Of a stretch of 64,000 bases of DNA, positions 11,478-19,496 are shown piece after piece. The stretch lies in the NCBI GenBank assembly GCA_022575985.1, contig JAKSXM010000269.1, forward strand, positions 1,736,001 through 1,800,000, in the 5' to 3' direction. Below the pieces are notes generated by a model that saw nothing but the letters and a program-made list of their open reading frames with translations, did not search any database and had not been told where the DNA came from. Made by a program: the position numbers and the translations under genes. This DNA is from Anagrus nilaparvatae. Taxonomy: Eukaryota > Arthropoda > Insecta > Hymenoptera > Mymaridae. The first letter of the stretch is position 1, and each line of letters starts with the position of its first letter.

Positions 11478-11654
11478 AGTGTGTTCGCGAAGGGTTAATA
11501 GTTCTTGGCCTTCCATTAATTCTTCTAAACTTAGTATATGTCGTATTAATTTATTATCAAAGTTAAACAGATTGTACGTTTTTTATTGATTTATTAATTA
11601 TATTAAGTTAATAATTTTTTATGCTTTTTAATAATTTTATTTTTACCTGGGGGA

Positions 11655-11770
11655 CGAATGGGGGTGAATGGGGGTGCCCAAATGGGGGTGCCCAAATGAG
11701 GGGTGCCCAAATGGGGGTGCCCAAATGGGGGTGCCCAAATGAGGGTGCCCAAATGGGGGTGCCCAAATGA
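11655..11770 (+). repeat. G-rich minisatellite, 14-15 bp unit
   Basis: About eight units of the form GGGGGTGCCCAAAT run head to tail, with small variants (GAGGGTGCCCAAAT). Many G4-5 runs on the + strand could form G-quadruplexes. The array lies within the Helitron, near its 5' end and about 70 bp before the host start codon. Confidence 0.85.
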
Positions 11771-11839
11771 CCCATGTCGGCGGCGGCGGCAGCAGCGTTT
11801 AGAATTTTATAATATAGAGAGATTATAACACGCGGTGTA

Positions 11840-12064
11840 ATGGCGGTTAATAGTCAGACTGTTAATAAACGCGCACGACGTGCTAACTCGCGAAGAGGCG
11901 ACGACAGAGTGACCGAGCACGCTGCGCTACTCTCCCGATATGAGAATTACATGCTATCCGTGAAAAAGAGAAAGATATATTCGGTACCATAGAAAAAGAT
12001 ACAGAAGATCTAAAAACCAATAGTGGAGACCTCCGAACTACTTTTACAAGATTTTTATCAACCG
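11840..12064 (+). CDS. Host gene exon 1 (unrecognised nuclear-type protein)
   Basis: The ATG at 11840 opens a basic N-terminus, MAVNSQTVNKRARRANSRR, which looks like a nuclear localisation signal. The frame stays open until a stop at 11990. From about 11967 the coding signal continues in another frame (EKDIFGTIEKDTEDLKTNSG..) up to a GTAAAT donor at 12065. One extra A in the A-run at about 11962-11966 would restore a single frame. With it, the six exons sum to exactly 392 codons including the stop. The change is either an assembly or homopolymer error or a true disabling mutation. There is only an 18-bp gap to the Helitron upstream, so the promoter and 5' UTR must lie within or beyond transposon sequence. 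I do not recognise the family. Confidence 0.7.
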
Positions 12065-12297
12065 GTAAATATGTATGATTTATATTTAGCGCTTTCTATT
12101 TTATCAATTTATATTTAATTTTCTCATTTACCCTTCATACACAGATGTACCCCGTTTGTGTACCCTACAATACCTTATTTTTATTTTAAAAGAATTTTAT
12201 TTTAAGATTCTTTTTTATATAAATATGATCCATAGAAACTATTTTAAATAAATTTTATAAATTTAGTAAATTTAATAAAAATTATTTATTATTTTAG

Positions 12298-12334
12298 CAC
12301 ACGTTTCGAATGCAATTTGGCAATTCTTTCCGAG
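12298..12334 (+). CDS. Host gene exon 2 (37-nt micro-exon)
   Basis: An ATTTTAG acceptor and a GTACTG donor bound 37 nt encoding HVSNAIWQFFP plus split codons at both ends. Entry phase 1 matches exon 1 and exit phase 2 matches exon 3. Its small size makes it easy to miss. Support is phase agreement and codon sense only. Confidence 0.65.
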
Positions 12335-12339
12335 GTACT

Positions 12340-13140
12340 GTAATTAAAAATTACCTGCCAACTAGCTGGCATTAAGGTTCCTCAAAGAATGAACTTAAAA
12401 CTTCAATATGCCACATATATCACCGATTACAAGCATGCAATCATACATAATTTTCTATTAACTTTTAAAAGTTTTTTTTATTGATCAAAAATTTTGGAAC
12501 AAATTTTCAAAAAATTAATTATCAGATTCAAGATATCGAGCAAAAACCATATTTTCAAATATAACTATTTCATGGAACTAAATGAAGTATTACATAAAAA
12601 AAAAAAATATTACAGTTTTTTAAATTTTTTTGTTTTTTTAATTTTGAGAAAAAAATTTCGAAAAATATTTTGTATCAGATACAAAAGGTTAGTATAAACA
12701 AACTTTATAAAACTAGTACTCTCATAGAAATAAATTAGGTACTACGTCTAAAGAGACAAAAAAATTGGTGTTTTTTGTATTTTTTTGTGACGAAAATTTT
12801 GGGAAAAAAATTTTCAAAAAATTAATTATCAGATTCGAGATATCGAGTAAAAATCATACTTTCAAATATAAGTACTTTCATGGAAATAGATGAGGTATTA
12901 CTTCCAAATTAAAAAAAAAAAAAGTAGTTTGAGATATTTTAATGAAAAAATATTTGGAAAAAAAAATTGGTTGTGAAATGTTACTGGTTACATACACACA
13001 CACACACACCCACAAACATACAGAATCTTTTTAAAAGCCAGTTTTTTAGCTTCTTGAGGTTCCAAAACGTGCTTATATACCAAAAAATCAAAAATCAAAA
13101 TTTGACCGATCACAATGGTTCCTCATTGAGGAACCAAAAA
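12340..13140 (+). repeat. Dispersed satellite-like repeat, copy 1
   Basis: The block starts near CTGCCAACTAGCTGGCA and GGTTCCTCAAA and closes with ATTGAGGAACC at about 13125-13136. Inside are the units TCATGGAA..A..TGAGGTATTAC and TTCAAATATAA that also fill the copies at 44.3-44.9 and 60.5-61.7 kb, which lie in the opposite orientation. It includes a (CA)n tract at about 12993-13010. It sits in host intron 2, directly after exon 2. Confidence 0.75.
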
Positions 13141-13402
13141 ATATAGATATTACAATATAATAACAAATATTTACACATTTTTTTATAAAAAAATAAAAAA
13201 AACTTTTAATAAAAAGTATTTTTTTTAAATTCTTATTAAAATCTATAAAAACATTTAAATATATATAGTGAAAAAGATTATTTTAAGAGGATTAAAACAA
13301 TATAAAAGTACTAGGCGTTTTAGAGTTTTGAAAATTTATATAATAATGAAAAATTACCTAAGTATTATCCGTCGTGTATGACTTCGTTAACTCGTCTATA
13401 CC

Positions 13403-13429
13403 GACGCGTTTCGAGACTCCTGTCTCATC
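13403..13429 (-). ncRNA. Hammerhead-ribozyme-like motif of a Penelope-type 3' end
   Basis: On the minus strand GATGAGAC, a short loop and GTCTCGAAAC form a stem with the flanking hammerhead core elements (x-GAUGA .. GAAAC), followed by GCGTC. Penelope-like elements carry such ribozymes in their terminal repeats. The C-U of the canonical CUGAUGA is not kept, so activity is uncertain. Surrounding sequence (13320-13445) is probably the rest of the element's end. Confidence 0.5.
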
Positions 13430-13550
13430 TTCTGGGTAAAACTATTTACACTTTTGAAAATTTATCATTTTATGCCTCTATCAATATCATATTTGTTTAT
13501 TTACGTTTATTGAAAATTTAAAATAGCCTAGTCACTTTCTAATTTCTTAG

Positions 13551-13719
13551 GAAAACGGTTTTGGTAGGTGTACCTACGGTTGACCGCAGACCATTAGATG
13601 CCCATAATATTCTAGGCAAAGTGTTAGATTTTCGGAATGAGCTTTATCAAATTTCAACGACCGTTGGTACCTTAAATAATCAGTACCTGCGGAATGAATT
13701 ACAGCCAACAGAAATCGAA
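13551..13719 (+). CDS. Host gene exon 3
   Basis: A TTTCTTAG acceptor and a GTAAGT donor flank 169 nt, open through 56 codons plus one base. The peptide includes VGVPTVDRRPLDAHNILGKV and a helical-looking NELYQISTTVGTLNNQYL. Base composition is clearly richer in G and C than the surrounding intron. Entry phase 2 matches the 37-nt exon, and the exit is phase 0 to match exon 4. It corresponds to residues about 88-144. The antisense open frame over the same bases is a shadow. Confidence 0.8.
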
Positions 13720-16457
13720 GTAAGTAGTTTTTAGTTAATAGTACTTTTATATTTTTTAATCCTCTTAAAATAATTTTTTTCACTCGCTACAAAATGACTA
13801 GTACTTTCGTTATTTTTATGGTAATTTTTATCTAAAATATAATTTTTTAGACATTGATAAACGTTAAATGAAGAGGTTAGATTTAAACCGGAGATATTTT
13901 GGATTTAGTGGTGGCTGTTTTTGAAAAGTGTGTTTTTGACATTTTTCGCCACCTGGCAATTTTTTCTAAGTACTTTAAAATATCTGAAACTTTTAGGAAA
14001 ATAAGTTTCATAAAAAACTTCTTTGCTTATTCGCCTTTAAAGACCTTTTTTGACTCATCCAAATTCAACCTTTTCATTTTCCAGAATTTTATATCTTCCG
14101 GCTTTTCCTGTAATCTAATAAAAATTCTTACTCGATTTTTAAAAAAAGAAAAAATAGAAAAAAGAAATTGCATAAAAATAAAAAAAAAATTGAAATTGAT
14201 AAAATTGACAAAAAAAAAATTTTTTTTAAATGCAAATTCTTTCTTTTTTTTTTGAGTGACTTTTTTTACCCCAAATTATACCATAAAATTTGAGCTCAAT
14301 CGGTGACATGAGTGCTCCCTAATCTGCATGAAAAGTACTGGAAATACCCATATATATATACACCCCAATCGTGTAATTGACCAATTCATAAAATGGTCAA
14401 CTTTTTGACCAATTCATGAAATGGTCAAGCCTCTTGCCCATTTCATGAATTGGTCAAAAAATAGTAAAAAATTTGACCAATTTATGAACTGGTCAGAAAT
14501 ATTCAATTTTTTTACACTAGTTGGCCAATACTTAAAATTGAATAAATATAATATTTTAGCATGCATATAAATTATAGGTATAACATAAAACATTTTAATG
14601 TAAATTATTTATCAGTTTATAATTTTTATTTTAATTAGAAAACATTCACAAATTATTTAATTTTATTTTATTATTATTATTATAGGTCTTATATATTGTT
14701 ATTATTTGTAAAATCCGCCCAGCTTTTGTTGTTATTAAAGAAATAGTATATTCTTAATATCGCGCGCGTGCAAAGTTCATTTAATTATTAATTATTATTA
14801 CATTTTCTAACGTAACTTTTTTCAATTAAAAACAAATATGGATAAATTATTGGATTTAGTAAAAAGTCTCGATGAATTGTCCTGAGACCTCCGGAGATCT
14901 CTAAAATTGTTTTTAATTATTTCAAATGATTGAAGCTTATTATGCTAAAAATGCTTATAAATAGCTTCAACAGGCCCACATTATTCATAATACATGCGCA
15001 AAAAAAATTTAAGCTGTATTTATCCTTAGCTAAATCATTAAAACTTGCCTTTTAATCAAATGAAAATCTATTAAAATATTATTTTTTTCTCTGCTTATGA
15101 AGAAATTTTAAATCATTAAATCGTTTTCTTAATGAATTAAAAAATAAAGGTATAATGGAAGATTTGTCAACTACCCAAATTTACCTAGTAAAATTGAAGC
15201 TAATGAATTTCTCAAGAAGTTAACATTTTTTCTATTGTATTTTTGTATTTTTGATTTACTCTGGGTAGTTGAAGAACTTCTTTTTAATGAAATTTTTCTT
15301 TTACTTGCTTATAAAATTTTCCAACTAGTTTTTACGTTTTTTGTGTTAATATGAAATCTTTTTTTAAACGCAAAATGTTCCAATTGCCACAATAAAAGTT
15401 TTAGTTTATTCTTTGCGGGTATTAAAAATTATTATTAGTTGTTTACGTTTTGCAGGTCACTAAACACAAGTATGATATCCGTACCTTAGATAAAAGAGTT
15501 TTGTAATTTTAACTTAAATAGTTTTGACCGTAATTTTGACTCAAATACAAAGATTGTATAATTCCGGTTATTATTTTGAAAAAATTTTTAATATTTTGTT
15601 ATTTATCTTAAATTTGAATATATACTTAAAAATATAAATTTTCTAATTAATTAATTTTCTAAATATATATTTTTATTAGAAATTTTTTACTTAAAAATTA
15701 TTTTTAATTTAGAATTTTTTTATTAAAATGCATTTTTAATTAGGAAAGATCTCAATCCACGCTCAACCTCTTTTGTTTAAGCGTGGATTTAGCCAAAAAT
15801 AAAGAGAAAAATTTTAAAGAAAAAAAAAATCTTCTTGTTAAAATAAATCTTTTTATCCTAATCATTTATTAAAAAATTGAAGTTGCTCCCGTATCCGGAT
15901 AATTCTAATATCCGGACTACTAGTGATTTTAATTGATCCGGTTATGGGAGGTTCCACTGTATAAGTATTATATAATTATGTAAAAAAAAATTTTTTGGCT
16001 AACTAATAAAATAAAAAAATACACGCATTTTAAAAAGCCAACCTTTTTTTCAAAAATGAGAATCGGGTCTTAAGGAAAATAAAAATTATTTTCAATATTA
16101 ATTTTAGAGAAAAATGTATACAATAAAAATTGTTCTTTACTCATTCAGTAGAATTCTAAAATAAAAATAAAAAATGTTTTAAATGTATTTTTCCTGTTAT
16201 AAATAATAATTTTATAACATCTTCTTTATGTTAATACATATTTATATTTTGAAAATAGAAGCAAAAGAATTTTTCATTACTGTGTAAGTCTTATTATACC
16301 TATTTTAAAAAAGCAATTTTTTTCATATTTAAACAATATATTCAAACTTTATTCCAACTTCTTTATAAAAGTCAAATGTTTACATATAGGTAATGTCTGT
16401 ATGAAAGCTTATTTCATATGGATTCTTATGTAAAGCAATATATATATTTTAAAAATA
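13720..16457. other. Host intron 3, left part
   Basis: This part is AT-rich. It holds the palindrome cluster listed at 14377-14496 and a short inverted repeat around TCCACGCT..AGCGTGGA at about 15756-15788. I see no coding exon. The 118-codon frame at 13899-14255 is mostly K, F, I and N from low-complexity sequence. Confidence 0.5.
14377..14496. repeat. Cluster of four 24-bp near-palindromes
   Basis: Units at 14377-14400, 14405-14428, 14433-14456 and 14473-14496 each run from TTGACC to GGTCAA (or TTGCCC/GGTCAG variants) around a central TCATGA or TTATGA. The first three are spaced at exactly 28 bp. The third unit reads as the reverse complement of the second, apart from one base. Confidence 0.8.
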
Positions 16458-16459
16458 TA

Positions 16460-17277
16460 CACTGAGAAAATAAGAAGAGTATTTTTTACTGTATTTTATT
16501 GTAGTGCGTTACTCACCTATCAATTCAGGTAAAATATATAAGAAATACTACTGCGCGCACCTTTGTTTTTATTATACCGTATAGTAAAAATTATGTTTAT
16601 AAAAATTCCAATACGCGTATAAGAATTTTTAATACATAGATAAAGTAATTTTTTTCTCTTTGTGTCACCCCCTCTCCTTTTTTAATAAGTTTTAACATAC
16701 GTGCAGGAACATTTATCCGTACTTTGGTATTTTAAAGCAAAACTAATCATACAAAATAAAAACGTATTAATAAAAAAGGAACAAATAAATAAAATAAAAT
16801 AGGTTAATAAAGGTATAGGTGTGAATTATATAAAGAAAGAAAAGAGCGAAAAAGAAATATCTATTTACTTTACTGGGGGCGTAATATCCAAAACATATAG
16901 TTTTCAAACTCCGATTCTGTCACGCGTATGCGTCCATAGCACACTGGATGAAGTTATAAGCTGGCAATACAAAGTACTGCGGTTCGAACCCCCAAACTAA
17001 ATTGAAAAAAAAAAATTATTTTTTAATGTGTTTTTAATTTGCATTAAAAAAATACTAAATTAAAAATTATATTCCTCGTACAGTAAAAAATATCACTTTA
17101 GTCCCATAATTATTAATTTATATTGTAGTTTTAATTCTTTAAAGTTATACAAGCAATTTTTACTGTATTTAAATAATAAATATTACAATAAAGTTAACTA
17201 TGGTCCCCAATTACTAGTGAAATACAGGAATTTTTATTAGAATATAAAGTAATATTTATATGTTAGTTTTCTCAGTG
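16460..17277. mobile_element. TA-flanked MITE with tRNA-like module
   Basis: Inverted termini CACTGAGAAAA and TTTTCTCAGTG are flanked by TA dinucleotides (16458-16459 and 17278-17279), fitting a Tc1/mariner-type non-autonomous element. The interior has no transposase. It contains a tRNA-like segment with A- and B-box sequences near its middle. The 818-bp length and tRNA-like core suggest either a SINE trapped in a MITE or a composite. Confidence 0.6.
16930..17003 (+). tRNA. tRNA-like sequence (degenerate, SINE-type)
   Basis: TAGCACACTGG at 16937-16947 resembles a pol III A box, and GGTTCGAACCC at 16981-16991 is a perfect B box. Spacing between the two is tRNA-like. I cannot pair a convincing acceptor stem or anticodon arm, and a T-rich terminator is not immediately downstream. 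It is better read as a tRNA-derived SINE or pseudogene than as a working tRNA. Confidence 0.45.
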
Positions 17278-17284
17278 TACGCTA

Positions 17285-17525
17285 CCTTATGATGTTAAAC
17301 CTATACGGACTCGTACACTCTCGAACCGTACATAAGTTAAACAGCATACGGGTCCGTATACTCTCGAACCGTACATACGATTCAACAGCATACGGATCCG
17401 CATGCAGTTTTTGATTAAGCCTAAGCAAACGTTATACGGGTCTGTATGCTAATAAACATTGTATACGGTTCAAGTGTATACGGGCCCGTATGCTGTTGAA
17501 CCATATGTACGGTTAGAGAGTATAC
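17285..17525. repeat. Foldback array of TACGG..CCGTA palindromes
   Basis: Many copies of short palindromes such as ATACGGGTCCGTATA and GTATACGGGCCCGTATGC alternate with AACCGTACAT and TTAAACAGCA/TTCAACAGCA segments. The block at about 17355-17405 pairs with 17470-17525 as a reverse complement. Related TACGG pieces continue to about 17710. CpG-containing motifs are unusually dense here. Confidence 0.75.
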
Positions 17526-18232
17526 GGACTGTTATGACATTAAACATTATTTACAGCTAAGATGTATAAGGTTCCCATATATTATTATGCCGTATAACGG
17601 CTAGGGTGCTTACGGCTTCTGCATGTTGGTTATTGTATATACGATTCGCTTATCATATCTATGGGTCCTTATGCACCAAAAACCGTATAACGGCATACAG
17701 TTACAGCGTGCAAAAATTGACGTATATATCCAGCTCTGTTTGAGATATTGATATTATTATTATTGTGAACAGAATATAAAATTAAATAAAATTCTTTTAA
17801 AATAAAACTTAACATACCAAGGAATTTTTACTACATTATTAATAATTATTCTTATTATTAATTAAGTATCATAATATAGAACCTTATTTTTGTTCTTATT
17901 TAATGTATTTAAATTTTTTAAAATTAATGTTTTTTATAAATTTGAATAGAAGAAATGTTACGAGCAAACCATTAATGACCCAAAACTTATGTTGCTCCTA
18001 AAATTTTAAATTATTTTTTTATTTTTTACATTGAAATTTGATACTCTGTTTTCTCATTGCCGGATTAAAAGAAGCAGTTTACAAAAATATCATAACTAAA
18101 TTTGATTCATTCCATAAATCTGTAACATCTCTTACCATACCTAAATTTTTTGAAGAAAAAAAATGTTTTATTATACATAATCTTGTTATATATGAAACAC
18201 TCCAATAACATTTTCTCATAATTTATTTTCAG

Positions 18233-18431
18233 AAAACTCTTGAACATTCCAGGATAATATTTGAATCAAAAAAATTAGCTGAGATAGAAAATAATACAAA
18301 TATCAAAAAAATTGAATCTTCTGAAGAAGAAATTAAAATTGACAATACTAGTAATAGAAATGTTAAAGGATTGGCAGAATCAGTTGATGAGACCGAACAA
18401 ATAGAAATAATTGAAGTTGAGAAACCGATTG
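18233..18431 (+). CDS. Host gene exon 4
   Basis: A TTATTTTCAG acceptor and GTAAGT donor bound 199 nt with one open frame in the phase expected from exon 3. The peptide (about residues 145-210) is acidic and K/E-rich: a KTLEHSRIIFESKK start, an IESSEEEIKID block that resembles a SUMO-interaction or CK2-type acidic motif, and TEQIEIIEVEKPI at the end. No known domain is visible. Confidence 0.8.
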
Positions 18432-18471
18432 GTAAGTACTAATTTAATACATGTCTTTTAATTTTATTGAT

Positions 18472-19496
18472 TAGTATAGGCCTGGAGCATGGTTTTATTT
18501 GCGATTTTTTTTTAAAGCATGCCCATGGAATTTTTCAACGGTAATTTTAGTTTTTGGGGTCGCTGATTCGAAATCCGAAGTCCGTTTTGACCTAACGTGG
18601 TCCAATTATGCGTAATTGTATATTTTAGGTCATTTTTAACGTTTTTTTGCCATTTTTTGTTAAAATTTTTAATATATTATCATTACCATTATTAATTTAT
18701 TACAATTTTTCTCACACTACACTAATATTTTTTGGTTAATATAAAAAAAAACAGTAGACCATAAAAGGGATTCTTAGGCTATTTTGCACGCTTTTTGGGC
18801 TAATTTTAGCTATTTTTATGAAATAATACCAATTTTTATCTACAGCTTCTGGTTCTGAATCGCCTATTATGGGCCAATGGACGTTATTTGTTAAAAAAAG
18901 ATGTGTTATTTGCATTTAGTGATCCGAAGGCCACAAGCTGTAGAAAAAATTGGTATTCGTTCATAAAAATAGCTTAAATTATCACAAAAATGTTAAAAAC
19001 AGTGCATAAGTGCCTATTATGAGCTACTGCACCATTTCTAGATAAATTAAAAATAATATTCATATTAAACTACCTTAAAATACTCAAAAACCAGAAGCTG
19101 TAGATAAAAATTGGTATTATTTCATAAAAATAGCTAAAATTAGCCCAAAAAGCGTGAAAAATAGCCTAAGAATCCCAATTATGGGCTACTATTTTTTTTT
19201 GTATGAATATATATGATAATTAGGTACAGAGACGCAAAAAACATTAGTGTAGTGTAAAAAAAATTGTAGTATATTAATAATGGTAATGGTAATATATTAA
19301 AAATTTTAACAAAAAATGGCAAAAAACGTTAAAAATGACCTAAAATGGGCAGTTACACAAAATTGGACCACGTTAGATTAAAACCAACTTCGGATTTGAA
19401 ATCAGCGACCCCAAAAACTAAAATTACCGTCGAAAAATTCCATGGACATGCTTTAAAAAAAAATCGCAAATAAAACCATGCTCGAGATCTATACTA
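18472..19496. repeat. 1.0-kb foldback element
   Basis: The ends TAGTATAG..GAGCATGG and CCATGCTC..CTATACTA are inverted copies, and pairing continues through GGTTTTATTTGCGATTTTT and most of both arms (about 490 bp each). GAT lies on both sides (18469-18471 and 19497-19499), a possible 3-bp target duplication. An isolated end of the same family occurs at 30515-30605. No coding capacity. Confidence 0.8.

Larger units (their letters stand above)
8586..11494 (-). mobile_element. Full-length piggyBac transposon
   Basis: TTAA duplications flank the element at 8582-8585 and 11495-11498. The terminal inverted repeats are CCCTTCGAGAACACAC on the left and GTGTGTTCGCGAAGGG on the right, differing at one base. 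Subterminal 15-bp palindromes of the form GGGTCA-N3-TGACCC occur once on the left (8630) and twice on the right (11289, 11463). The interior holds one transposase gene with two small introns and no inactivating change that I can see. TTAA specificity, TIRs and the DDD transposase all agree, so the family call is firm. The insertion sits inside a Helitron and is younger than it. Confidence 0.93.
8260..11822 (-). mobile_element. Non-autonomous Helitron, split by piggyBac
   Basis: On the minus strand the 5' end is TCTCTCTATATTATAAAATT at 11822 and the 3' end is ..GGGGGCAAACCCCCTAG at 8260. A GC-rich hairpin (GCGCGCGGAGCGCGC-like, 8276-8293) lies just inside. The CTAG terminus, the preceding hairpin, the TC start and insertion between A and T fit Helitron rules: the base before TC is A and the base after CTAG is T. 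Without the 2909-bp piggyBac and one TTAA the element is about 650 bp. It has no Rep/helicase, so it would be mobilised in trans. It also carries the G-rich minisatellite at 11655-11770. Confidence 0.6.

Noticed and set aside
13899..14255. 118-codon frame MDLVVAVFEKCVFDIF..
   Set aside because: Composition is K/F/I/N low complexity late in the frame, with no splice context or domain, and it lies in a host intron.
14377..14496. CRISPR-like array of spaced 24-bp repeats
   Set aside because: Repeats alternate orientation, spacers are 4-16 bp, and the context is eukaryotic with no cas genes.
16930..17003. Functional tRNA gene
   Set aside because: A and B boxes are present but the acceptor stem and anticodon arm do not fold convincingly and it is embedded in a MITE.
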